DNA of 64,000 nucleotides from JBHIBC01 sp046758905 (GTDB lineage Bacteria; Acidobacteriota; Polarisedimenticolia; Gp22-AA2). The position numbers and the translations under genes were made by a program. The stretch covers positions 1 through 64,000 of the forward strand of contig JBHIBC010000001.1 of the NCBI GenBank assembly GCA_046758905.1, in the 5' to 3' direction. Positions 16,949-26,112 of this stretch are shown in pieces (position 1 is the first letter of the stretch; every line of letters starts with the position of its first letter). The notes below the pieces were generated by a model. It ran no database searches, had not been told where the DNA came from, and was given only the letters and a program-made list of their open reading frames with translations.

Positions 16949-17835
16949 GGGCCGCCCCGCTGGTCGAGGATTTCCTCCACTACCTCACGGTCGAGCGGGG
17001 CCTGGCCCGGAACACGGTCGTCTCCTACGGCCACGATCTCGCCAAGTTCACGCGCTTCCTGGAGGGCAAGGTGCGGACCCCGCGCCAGGTGCGCTACGGC
17101 GAGATCAACGAGTTCTCCCGCCGGCTCGGGGTGCAGGGGCTGTCGGCCAGGTCCGTAGCGCGCGCCCTGAACGCGGTGCGGATGTTCTACCGCTACCTCG
17201 TGATGGAGAAGATCGTCCCGGAGGATCCGACGGCCGAGGTGCGCTCGCCGCGCACCTGGAAGACGCTGCCGCGGTTCCTCACCCTGGAGGAGGTCGACCG
17301 GCTGCTCGCCGCGCCCGACCCCTCGTCGCCGCTCGGCCTGCGGGACACGGCGATGGTCGAGCTGCTGTACGCGACGGGACTGCGGGTGTCGGAGCTGATG
17401 TCGCTGCGCGTCCGCGAGGTGAACTTCGACGTCGGCTACCTGACCTGCGTCGGCAAGGGGCGCAAGGAGCGTCTGGTCCCGATGGGCCGGAAGGCGACCG
17501 AGGCGGTCCGGGCCTACCTGCGCGCCGGCCGCCCGGCGCTCGCGCGGGGCCCCGGATCCCCGGTCCTGTTCCTCAACAACCGCGGGCGGCCGCTGACGCG
17601 CCAGGGGTTCTGGAAGATCCTCAAGACGTACGGCCGCTCGATCGGCCTGCGCGGCAGGCTCAGCCCCCACGTGCTGCGCCACTCGTTCGCCACCCACCTG
17701 CTCGAGCGCGGCGCCGATCTCCGTTCGGTGCAGCTGATGCTCGGACACGCGGACATCTCGACCACCCAGATCTACACCCACATCAACCGCGAGCGGCTGA
17801 AGAGGATCTATCGCGACTTCCACCCCCGCGCCTGA
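16945..17835 (+). CDS. xerD: tyrosine recombinase XerC/XerD
   Basis: A 296-residue site-specific recombinase for chromosome dimer resolution at dif. An N-terminal SAM-like core-binding domain (around 1-90) precedes the catalytic domain. The full catalytic set is present: Arg147 (ATGLRVSEL), Lys171 (GKGRKER), His242 and Arg245 (HVLRHSFATH), His268 (LGHADIS) and nucleophile Tyr277 (IYTH). Residue numbering and overall sequence fit XerD slightly better than XerC. Its position in a housekeeping operon argues against a phage or integron integrase. The ATG overlaps the dtd stop. Confidence 0.92.
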   Translation: MRAAPLVEDFLHYLTVERGLARNTVVSYGHDLAKFTRFLEGKVRTPRQVRYGEINEFSRRLGVQGLSARSVARALNAVRMFYRYLVMEKIVPEDPTAEVRSPRTWKTLPRFLTLEEVDRLLAAPDPSSPLGLRDTAMVELLYATGLRVSELMSLRVREVNFDVGYLTCVGKGRKERLVPMGRKATEAVRAYLRAGRPALARGPGSPVLFLNNRGRPLTRQGFWKILKTYGRSIGLRGRLSPHVLRHSFATHLLERGADLRSVQLMLGHADISTTQIYTHINRERLKRIYRDFHPRA

Positions 17836-17894
17836 GGCGCGGCCGCGCGCGCTCGCTTGACAGCACCAGGGGCGGGTGTGCTTGACTACGGCGC

Positions 17895-18857
17895 ATGGCG
17901 GTCGAGGACGAGGACTTCGAGAAGCCGCTCAGGGAGCTGGAACAGAAGATCGAGGAGGTGTCGGGCGTCCCGGGCGGGGAGGACCGCGCCGAGGAGATCG
18001 CCCGTCTGACCCGGCGCCTGGAGGCGCTGCGGCAGGAGATCTACGCCAACCTGACCCCGTGGCAACGGACCCTGGTGGCCCGCCATCCCAAGCGTCCCTA
18101 CACGCTGGATTACATCAACCTCCTGTTCACCGATTTCGTCGAGACGCACGGGGACCGCAAGTATTCGGACGACCCGGCCATCGTCGCCGGGTTCGCCTGC
18201 TACAAGGGCGACCCCGTGGCGGTCATCGGCCACCAGAAGGGCCGCGACACGCGCGAGAAGGTGCGACGCAACTTCGGGATGCCGCGCCCGGAGGGCTACC
18301 GGAAGGCGATGCGCATCATGGCTCTGGCCGAGAAGTTCGGCAGACCGCTGTTCACCTTCATAGACACGCCGGGTGCCTACCCCGGCCGGGGAGCGGAGGA
18401 GCGCGGGCAGGCCGAGGCGATCGCCAGCAGCCTGCGGCTGATGGCGCGCCTGAGGATCCCGGTCGTCGTGACGATCACCGGGGAGGGGGGAAGCGGCGGC
18501 GCCCTGGCGATCGCCGTCGGCGACCGGGTGCTCATGCTGGAGCACGCGGTCTACTCGGTGATCAGCCCGGAAGGGTGCGCGGCGATCCTGTGGGCCGACC
18601 AGGGACGGGCGAAGGAGGCGGCGCGCAGCATGCGGATCACCGCGGTCGACCTAAAGGAGCTAGGGGTCATCGACGAGATCGTGCCCGAGCCCTCCGGCGG
18701 GGCGCAGGTCGACCACGCTCGGCAGGCCGCGATCCTCGACGAGTTCCTGGCCGCGAGGCTGGAGGAGATGAGCCCGCTCCCCGCCGACGAGCGGCTCGAG
18801 GCCCGCTACCAGAAGTTCCGGCGGATGGGCTCCTTCGGGCAGACGAAGTTCTTCTGA
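17895..18857 (+). CDS. accA: acetyl-CoA carboxylase carboxyltransferase subunit alpha
   Basis: A 320-residue alpha subunit of the carboxyltransferase, which with AccD moves CO2 from biotin-AccB to acetyl-CoA in the first step of fatty acid synthesis. Family blocks include the N-terminal helical region with LEQKIEEV, HPKRPYTLDYINLLFTDF, GRDTREKVRRNFGMPRPEGY, FIDTPGAYPGRGAEERGQ and GEGGSGGALAIAVGD. Length matches E. coli AccA (319). A consensus -35 (TTGACA, 17857-17862) lies 33 bp upstream but lacks a clear -10. The 3' end overlaps by about 190 bp an open continuation of convergent mazG. Confidence 0.96.
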   Translation: MAVEDEDFEKPLRELEQKIEEVSGVPGGEDRAEEIARLTRRLEALRQEIYANLTPWQRTLVARHPKRPYTLDYINLLFTDFVETHGDRKYSDDPAIVAGFACYKGDPVAVIGHQKGRDTREKVRRNFGMPRPEGYRKAMRIMALAEKFGRPLFTFIDTPGAYPGRGAEERGQAEAIASSLRLMARLRIPVVVTITGEGGSGGALAIAVGDRVLMLEHAVYSVISPEGCAAILWADQGRAKEAARSMRITAVDLKELGVIDEIVPEPSGGAQVDHARQAAILDEFLAARLEEMSPLPADERLEARYQKFRRMGSFGQTKFF

Positions 18858-19596
18858 CGGCTCGCTTCGCCTCCGCCCAGAGGGCCTCCATCCGGCCGCG
18901 GTTCCGTGGAGACGGCGACAGCCCCCGCTCGCGCAGCCGCTCCTCCACGTGCCGGAAGCGCTGCACGAACTTGCGGTTCGCGCGCTGCAGGGCCGCCTCC
19001 GGATCCACCTCCAGGTGTCGCGCCAGGTTGGCGACCGTGAACAGGAGATCGCCGATCTCGTCCTCGATGCCGCCCGTCCGCCCCGACCGCAGGGCGTCCC
19101 TCAGCTCCGCAACCTCCTCCTCGACCTTCCGCAGCACCCCCCGGTGATCCGACCAGTCGAAGCCGCAGCGCGCCGCCTTGGAGGAGATGCGCAGGGCCTT
19201 GAGAAGGGCGGGCAGGGTCGGGGGCACGCCGGCGAGGATCGAGCCGTCGCGCTTCGCCTTCCTCTCGACGGCCTTGATCCGCTCCCATTGCTCCAGGACC
19301 TGGCGGACCGTCGAGAGCCGGCCGCGGCCGAAGACGTGCGGATGGCGGCGCGTGATCTTGTCGCCGATGTCCCGGATCACGTCGTCGAGGTCGAAGTGTC
19401 CACGCTCCTCGGCGATGCGCGCCTGGAAGACGATCTGGAACAGCAGGTCACCCAGCTCCTCGCGCAGGGCCGCGGGCGAGCCGCTGGCGATCGCCTCGAG
19501 CACCTCGTAGGTCTCCTCCAGCAGATAGGTGCCGAGCATCTCGAGGGTCTGCTCGCGATCCCAGGGGCATCCCCCGGGCCCGCGCAGGCGGTCCAT
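18667..19596 (-). CDS. mazG: nucleoside triphosphate pyrophosphohydrolase MazG
   Basis: Two tandem MazG domains that hydrolyse NTPs to NMP and pyrophosphate, a house-cleaning function. Domain 1 carries CPWDREQT, LEETYEVLEAI and LREELGDLLFQ; domain 2 carries VEEEVAELRDAL and IEDEIGDLLFTVANLARH. The coordinates use the first ATG (19596). The protein very likely starts ten codons earlier at ACG (19626-19624), which sits 7 nt after a perfect AGGAGG (19639-19634) and aligns with Met1 of E. coli MazG. No ATG, GTG or TTG is available there. The family's normal C-terminus (AKRAVRR) falls at the accA stop, but no stop codon occurs and the frame runs on to 18667. Confidence 0.88.
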   Translation of the reverse strand: MDRLRGPGGCPWDREQTLEMLGTYLLEETYEVLEAIASGSPAALREELGDLLFQIVFQARIAEERGHFDLDDVIRDIGDKITRRHPHVFGRGRLSTVRQVLEQWERIKAVERKAKRDGSILAGVPPTLPALLKALRISSKAARCGFDWSDHRGVLRKVEEEVAELRDALRSGRTGGIEDEIGDLLFTVANLARHLEVDPEAALQRANRKFVQRFRHVEERLRERGLSPSPRNRGRMEALWAEAKRAVRRTSSARRSPSAGTSGSGPRAARRRGAGSSPPASRPGTRRGSRPAERGRPAPRRRARARSRR

Positions 19597-19667
19597 GATC
19601 CCCTTGAGCCGTTCGATCCCGGACGTGGCGGGGCCTCCTCTCCGGCGGTGCGTATCGACGAGCCGGC

Positions 19668-19697
19668 ATGATACGGCCGCAGCGGGCGCCGGCGCAA
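19668..19697 (-). promoter_or_regulatory. possible mazG promoter
   Basis: On the minus strand, TTGCGC (19697-19692), an 18-bp spacer and TATCAT (19673-19668). Transcription near 19661 would leave about 35 nt before the ACG codon and include the AGGAGG site. The -35 is weak (three of six). Confidence 0.4.
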
Positions 19698-19709
19698 CGT
19701 CGGCGCGTC

Positions 19710-19739
19710 TTGTTCGGTCGGGTGCCGTGATGCTATGCT
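19710..19739 (+). promoter_or_regulatory. promoter of DUF1844-TPR-DUF4388 operon
   Basis: TTGTTC (19710-19715), an 18-bp spacer and TATGCT (19734-19739), about 44 bp before the DUF1844 ATG. It is back to back with the predicted mazG promoter. Confidence 0.45.
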
Positions 19740-19782
19740 CCGCGCGAGCTTCTCCGCGGACGCGGGCCGCGACCGGTGCCAT

Positions 19783-20262
19783 ATGAGCGAGAAGAGGGAC
19801 AGGGCCGATACGCGCGGGCCGATCCGGGTCGTCGATCGCCGCCCGTTTACGGCCGAGGGGGCCCCGCGGACCCCCGACGACGCGGGCGAGGGCGAGGCTT
19901 GGACGGCGCCGACCCCGCCGACCGGCCCGGGGGACCGGGGGGGCGGCGCGGCCGGCGCCGCGGACGCCGAGGGTGCTCCCACCGGTCGGGAGGAGCAGCT
20001 GGCCTCGGCGCGCTTCAGGAACCTGATCCTGAACCTGGCCGCGACGGCCGCGGTCAGCCTCGGCGAGATCCCCAACCCGCAGACCCGAACGAGCGAGATC
20101 GACCTGGAAGGCGCCCAGCAGGTGATCGATCTGCTGGAGGCATTGCGCCTCAAGACGCGCGGCAACCGGACGGCGGAGGAGACGGGGCTGCTCGATCGCC
20201 TCATCCACGATCTTCAGCTGCAGTTCGTCACTGTGAAGTCGAAGACGCCCAGGCCGTCGTGA
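19783..20262 (+). CDS. DUF1844 domain protein
   Basis: A 159-residue cytoplasmic protein. The first half (around 1-75) is a low-complexity Pro/Gly/Ala-rich segment. The second half is a DUF1844 domain: FRNLILNLAATAAVSLGEIP, then ALRLKTRGNRTAEE and LLDRLIHDLQLQFV. The domain is widespread in Acidobacteriota and deltaproteobacterial lineages, and its function is unknown. The ATG at 19783 was chosen because it begins a typical MSEKR-type start; the frame stays open 16 codons further upstream without ribosome-site support. It is first in a three-gene operon with two membrane proteins. Confidence 0.82.
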   Translation: MSEKRDRADTRGPIRVVDRRPFTAEGAPRTPDDAGEGEAWTAPTPPTGPGDRGGGAAGAADAEGAPTGREEQLASARFRNLILNLAATAAVSLGEIPNPQTRTSEIDLEGAQQVIDLLEALRLKTRGNRTAEETGLLDRLIHDLQLQFVTVKSKTPRPS

Positions 20263-20302
20263 GCCCTCCGGCCGCGCCGCGAGCCGTCCCGGGCACCGCC
20301 CC

Positions 20303-22276
20303 ATGACGCCGATGAGCCCACGTCGCCTGCCGGCCATCCTCCTGTCGCTGTCGTTTCTGGCCCCACCCGCCGCCGGCCAGGAGCCGGAGATCATCCACCT
20401 CGACCCGAACCAGCCGCTCCTCGAGGAGCCGCCGGCTCCGGGACCTGCGGGCGGGCGTGCGCCCCGGACCGGAGCGCTTCCGGGCCCGGGGGAGGGCGTG
20501 GACGCCAGGGAGATCCTCGCCGGCCTGTGGTTCAAGCAGCGCGCGCTGCTCGAGCGCGGCGAGTCCGGGGAGGCCCGAAGACAGGCCGAGATCGCGTTGG
20601 AGTTCATGGAGCGCGAGGGCCTGCGCGCCGCGCCGGAGATCGCGGCGGCGTTCCTCGCCGACGCCCGGCGGGCACTCGTCGAGGGGGACTTCGAGCGAGC
20701 CGGGGAGTCCTTCGCCCTCGCATCCCGATTCCAGCCCAGCCTGTTCGCGGCCCACGTCGGGATGGGGATCGCCCTGTGGCGTGCCGATCGCGACGCGGGC
20801 GGCGCGGCCCGCGAGTTCTGGAGGGCGGCCGCCGGGGCGGTCACCGACCCCGCGACGCTCTATCACCTGGGCGGCAACGGGCTGCTCCTGCTCTACCTCG
20901 GCCTGGCCGCCGGGGCCGTCGCGGCGCTGCTCATCCTCGCGTTCCGGAACGTGCCCGCGCTGCTCCACGATCTGGAGGAGCGCTTCTCGGGGCGACTGCC
21001 GGAGCGGGCCGCGCGGCTCGCCGGCTGGGCCCTCGTCGCGGCGCCGCTGGCGGCGCTACTGCCGCCCGCGTGGGTCGTCGCCGCATGGGGCGTGCTGTTC
21101 TACCCGTACCTACGGGGGCGGGAGAGGGCCGTCGCGGTGGTCTCGCTGCTGCTGCTGGTCCTCGCCGCGCCCGTCGGTTGGCTCGTCGCCTGGCATTTCG
21201 GCACCGCGGCCGACCCGCGGGCGCGGGCGCTGGTCGAGGCGGTGCGCCGTGGTCCGGACCTGAGATCGGAGGGGGCGCTCAGGACGCTGATGCGCGATCA
21301 CCCCGACGACGGCCTCTTCCCGTTCCTGCTTGCCGTCGCCTACAAGGCGGGCGGCCGTCTGGACGAGGCGATGGGGATGTACCGGGAGGTGATCCGCGTG
21401 GAGCCGAGGCACGCGCGGGCGATGGTCAACCTGGGGAACATCCACGCCCTGCGGCAGGAGTACGCCGTGGCGCAGCGCTATTACACTCAGGCCTCGCGTA
21501 ACGATCCGTCCTTGGCCCTGGCGCACTACAACAGTCACCTCGCGCACCTGGAGACCTTCCACCTGGAGGCGGCCGACCAGGAGCTGCGGGAGGCGCGCCG
21601 GCTGGACGAGTCCCTGGTCAACGGCCTGCTCGCGCGCGCGAGCGAGGGGATGGCGAGGCGGACCCCGGTCGACGCCGTCTACAGCGCCGCGGAGATCTGG
21701 AAGCGGGTTCTGCCCCTGCGGCTCGAGGGGGCGGGCCGGGCGGAGCTGGCGCGCGCGGCCCTGGCGCCGGCCTCGGTGGCGGGGGTCGCCGGTCTGGTGG
21801 CGACGCTCATGGTGCCGGGCCTCGGCGTGGTTCCCCGCAGGCACGGCGCCCGACGCTGTCGCAGGTGCGGGCGCGCCTACTGCCGGCGGTGCCAGGTGGC
21901 GGGAAAGCACACCGACGTGTGCGCTCAGTGCACCCACCTGTTCGTGCTCCGCGACGGGCTCGCGCCGGGCGTGAAAGCGAAGAAGATGGAGGAGGTGGCC
22001 CGCTTCCGCCGCCGACACTTCTTCGGAGCCCGGACGCTGGGGCTGCTGTTCCCGGGGGGCGGCCACGTGCTGGGGGGGCGGACCCTGATGGGGACGATCC
22101 TCATGGTCCTGTGGGCCTCCGCCCTGGCCGGCCTCGCGCTGCGCGGGCGGATCCTGGTGAACCCGGAGCAGATCGCGCCGGCCGGCGGCGCGCTGGCGGC
22201 GGTCCCGGCCCTGGGTGTGGCCGTGATCGCGTGGCTGGTCGGGAACTTCTCGTCCCACGAGCGGGGAAGGGGCTGA
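20303..22276 (+). CDS. TPR membrane protein with zinc ribbon
   Basis: A 657-residue multi-domain protein of unknown function. It has a signal peptide (residues 1-25, ending AAGQ), an exported TPR-like region (around 75-185), about three transmembrane helices (around 195-300) and a second TPR block (around 320-470, with AYKAGGRLDEAMGMYREVIR and MVNLGNIHALRQEYAVAQRY). A treble-clef-like zinc module (CRRCGRAYCRRC ... CAQC, around 520-550) is followed by a Gly-rich hydrophobic end (FPGGGHVLGG) resembling small TM2-like domains. Two starts, ATG 20303 and ATG 20312, are possible. The DUF4388 gene follows after 7 bp. A role in cell-envelope assembly or sensing is a guess. Confidence 0.7.
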   Translation: MTPMSPRRLPAILLSLSFLAPPAAGQEPEIIHLDPNQPLLEEPPAPGPAGGRAPRTGALPGPGEGVDAREILAGLWFKQRALLERGESGEARRQAEIALEFMEREGLRAAPEIAAAFLADARRALVEGDFERAGESFALASRFQPSLFAAHVGMGIALWRADRDAGGAAREFWRAAAGAVTDPATLYHLGGNGLLLLYLGLAAGAVAALLILAFRNVPALLHDLEERFSGRLPERAARLAGWALVAAPLAALLPPAWVVAAWGVLFYPYLRGRERAVAVVSLLLLVLAAPVGWLVAWHFGTAADPRARALVEAVRRGPDLRSEGALRTLMRDHPDDGLFPFLLAVAYKAGGRLDEAMGMYREVIRVEPRHARAMVNLGNIHALRQEYAVAQRYYTQASRNDPSLALAHYNSHLAHLETFHLEAADQELREARRLDESLVNGLLARASEGMARRTPVDAVYSAAEIWKRVLPLRLEGAGRAELARAALAPASVAGVAGLVATLMVPGLGVVPRRHGARRCRRCGRAYCRRCQVAGKHTDVCAQCTHLFVLRDGLAPGVKAKKMEEVARFRRRHFFGARTLGLLFPGGGHVLGGRTLMGTILMVLWASALAGLALRGRILVNPEQIAPAGGALAAVPALGVAVIAWLVGNFSSHERGRG

Positions 22277-22283
22277 CCCGGCG

Positions 22284-23522
22284 ATGGCGCTCAAGGGAAC
22301 GCTCCGAGACTTCAACCTGGCCGATATCTTCCAGCTGATCGGCATCCAGAAGAAGACCGGCGTGCTCACCCTGAGGAGCGCCCGCGAGGTGGTGACGGTC
22401 TCGTTCGTCAACGGCGACGTGGTGGCCGCGGACTCGCTGCACCGGCGGCTCGAGGATCGCCTCGGGACCGTCCTGGTGAAATCGGGACGCGTCTCCGAGG
22501 CTCAGCTCCAGGAGGCCCTCCGGATCCAGAAGAACACGCTGAAGCGGATGGGGAACATCCTGGTGGAGAACGGGTTCATCAGCGCGGAGGATCTCCGCGA
22601 GGCGCTCCAGATCCAGATCACCCAGATGGTCTACCGGCTGTTCCGCTGGCGCGACGGGGAGTACAACTTCAGCCAGGAGGAGCGGGTCGAGTACGACCGC
22701 CAGAACGTGACGCCGATGTCGGCCGAGAGCATCCTCATGGAGGGGGCGCGCATCCTCGACGAATGGCCGATGATCGAGAAGGCGCTCAAGTCGTTCTCGA
22801 CCGTCTTCCGGCGCGCGTCGGTGGAGATCGCGCCGCCGGGCCAGAAGCCCTCCGAGGCCGCCGGGGAGGAGGACGCGCAGGCGGTGCGGCTCAGCGACCA
22901 GGAGCGCGCGGTCCACGCCCTGGTGGACGGAAGGAAGAGCGTCCAGGAGATCGTCGAGCGATCGACGCTGAGCGAGTTCGACACGTGCCGGATCCTGTTC
23001 GAGCTGCTCGGCCGGCAGATCATCGAGGAGGTCCCGTCGCCGGCGCAGCGGGCGACGGCGAGCGAGGCCGCCCTCGCGCCCCGGGCGGTATCGCCCGCGC
23101 TGGTGGGCCTCGGCTACCTCCTGCTGGCTCTGGCGGTCGGAGGCGCCCTCCTGTTCCGCTCGGTATCGTGGGTGGTCCGGGCGTCGGGCCCGGAGGCGCT
23201 GGTGGCGAGCGCCCTGTCGCCGCTCATGGGCGGCGACGCGGTGGAGGTCATCCGGGGAGAGGTCGGCCGAAGCCGCCTGCAGCGGGTGGATTTCGCGCTC
23301 CGGGTCTATTACCTCCTGAACCGCGGCTACCCGGTCGACCTCGGCTACCTCGTGACCTCCCACCTGCTCCACCCGGAGGCGATCCGCGACCCGTGGGGCA
23401 GACCTTTCCGGTACGAGGTCGTGCCTGACGGCTATCGCCTCTCCTTCCCCGGGCCGGACAAGTACGCCGCCAGGCCGGCGGCTCCGGCCGGTTCCGCCCA
23501 GGGGCCCGACGCCCGCCGCTAG
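22284..23522 (+). CDS. DUF4388 protein with transmembrane helix and GspG-like C-terminus
   Basis: A 412-residue protein. An N-terminal DUF4388 (PATAN-related) domain (around 1-105: LADIFQLIGIQKKTGVLTL) is followed by a segment with MshE-N/GspE-N-like repeats (LVKSGRVSEAQLQEALRIQ, LVENGFISAEDLREALQIQ). A winged-helix-like region (around 205-250) follows, then one transmembrane helix (around 272-293). The C-terminal tail DPWGRPFRYEVVPDGYRLSF closely resembles the end of type II secretion major pseudopilins. DUF4388 proteins occur with two-component and gliding systems in deltaproteobacteria and Acidobacteriota. The combination suggests a regulator or scaffold linked to a pilus-like machine, which is inference. 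Confidence 0.72.
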   Translation: MALKGTLRDFNLADIFQLIGIQKKTGVLTLRSAREVVTVSFVNGDVVAADSLHRRLEDRLGTVLVKSGRVSEAQLQEALRIQKNTLKRMGNILVENGFISAEDLREALQIQITQMVYRLFRWRDGEYNFSQEERVEYDRQNVTPMSAESILMEGARILDEWPMIEKALKSFSTVFRRASVEIAPPGQKPSEAAGEEDAQAVRLSDQERAVHALVDGRKSVQEIVERSTLSEFDTCRILFELLGRQIIEEVPSPAQRATASEAALAPRAVSPALVGLGYLLLALAVGGALLFRSVSWVVRASGPEALVASALSPLMGGDAVEVIRGEVGRSRLQRVDFALRVYYLLNRGYPVDLGYLVTSHLLHPEAIRDPWGRPFRYEVVPDGYRLSFPGPDKYAARPAAPAGSAQGPDARR

Positions 23523-23631
23523 GCGGGCTGCTCCGGGCAGGAGCATAAATGCCAATAATTCAGCGCCTTGCAAGCGTCAGGCAACTCAGATGCCGCGACC
23601 CTCTCCTCCTGCAGGGACAGCCGTCTGATGG

Positions 23632-23652
23632 CTTGACAATGCTATACTCAGG
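23632..23652 (+). promoter_or_regulatory. HAIR-like HspR operator
   Basis: CTTGACA (23632-23638), 7 bp, then ACTCAGG (23646-23652). The HspR operator consensus is CTTGAGT-N7-ACTCAAG, so the left arm matches at 5 of 7, the right arm at 6 of 7, and the spacing is exact. The site covers the -35 box and half of the spacer of the dnaK promoter, the expected position for repression. An HspR homologue is encoded in the same operon (27244). A further CTTGACT half-site lies at 23666-23672. Confidence 0.6.
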
Positions 23653-23661
23653 TCCTATATT
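23633..23661 (+). promoter_or_regulatory. strong sigma-70 promoter of dnaK operon
   Basis: TTGACA (23633-23638), a 17-bp spacer and TATATT (23656-23661), five to six of six in each box. This is the closest match to consensus in the window. The start near 23668 gives a leader of about 39 nt carrying GGAGGA 8 nt before the dnaK ATG. No CIRCE element (TTAGCACTC-N9-GAGTGCTAA) is present. Confidence 0.8.
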
Positions 23662-23706
23662 GGCGCTTGACTAAGGCATAAGGCCCGTGCATGGAGGAAT
23701 GTCTAG

Positions 23707-25634
<1,928 letters not shown>

Positions 25635-25638
<4 letters not shown>

Positions 25639-26105
25639 GCCCCCCGAGCGCCCGCCGCCAGCGATCGCCGCTCTCCTGGGATCCCCTGCGCGACCTGCTC
25701 TCGCTCAAGGACCGCCTGAACCGGCTGTTCGAGAACCTCCTCCGGAGGGGCGATTTCGAGGGCGCCGAGATCACCGGATGGGTTCCGGCGGCCGACCTGA
25801 GGGAGCATGACGAGGCGTTCGTGCTGACGGTCGAGCTTCCCGGGGTCCGCGGGGAGGAGCTGCGCATCCGGGTCGACCGCGGACTGGTCACCCTGGAGGG
25901 TGCGAAGGCGCCGGACGCGGAGGCGCGCGAGGCGGACCACCTGCGGGTGGAGCGGACCCACGGTCCCTTCGCGCGGACCTTCACGCTGCCCACCCCGGTG
26001 GACGAGTCGCGCGTGACGGCCCGCCTGCGCCTCGGGGTTCTGGAGGTCCTGCTTCCCAAGTCGAGGCAGGCGCGGTCTCGACCGGTCAGCGTGAAGGTCT
26101 CCTAG
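25635..26105 (+). CDS. small heat-shock protein (Hsp20/alpha-crystallin)
   Basis: A 156-residue ATP-independent holdase. An N-terminal arm (WDPLRDLLSLKDRLNRLFEN) is followed by an alpha-crystallin domain (around 48-140) with ITGWVPAADLREHDEAFVLT, ELPGVRGEELRIRV and the beta-strand region ARTFTLPTPVDESRVTARLR. The conserved GVLEVLLPK (family form A-x-x-x-n-GVL) marks its end, followed by a short basic tail. The ATG overlaps the dnaK stop (ATGA) and dnaJ follows after 7 bp. It occupies the operon position where grpE stands in the classical dnaK-grpE-dnaJ-hspR arrangement. Confidence 0.92.
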
Positions 26106-26112
26106 TGGGGCG

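Noticed and set aside
16945..17835. Integrase of a mobile element
   Set aside because: Residue spacing fits XerD and it is locked into murJ-dtd-xerD with overlapping genes; no att sites or cargo.
23523..23706. CIRCE element (HrcA operator) before dnaK
   Set aside because: No TTAGCACTC-N9-GAGTGCTAA; a HAIR-like site fits instead.
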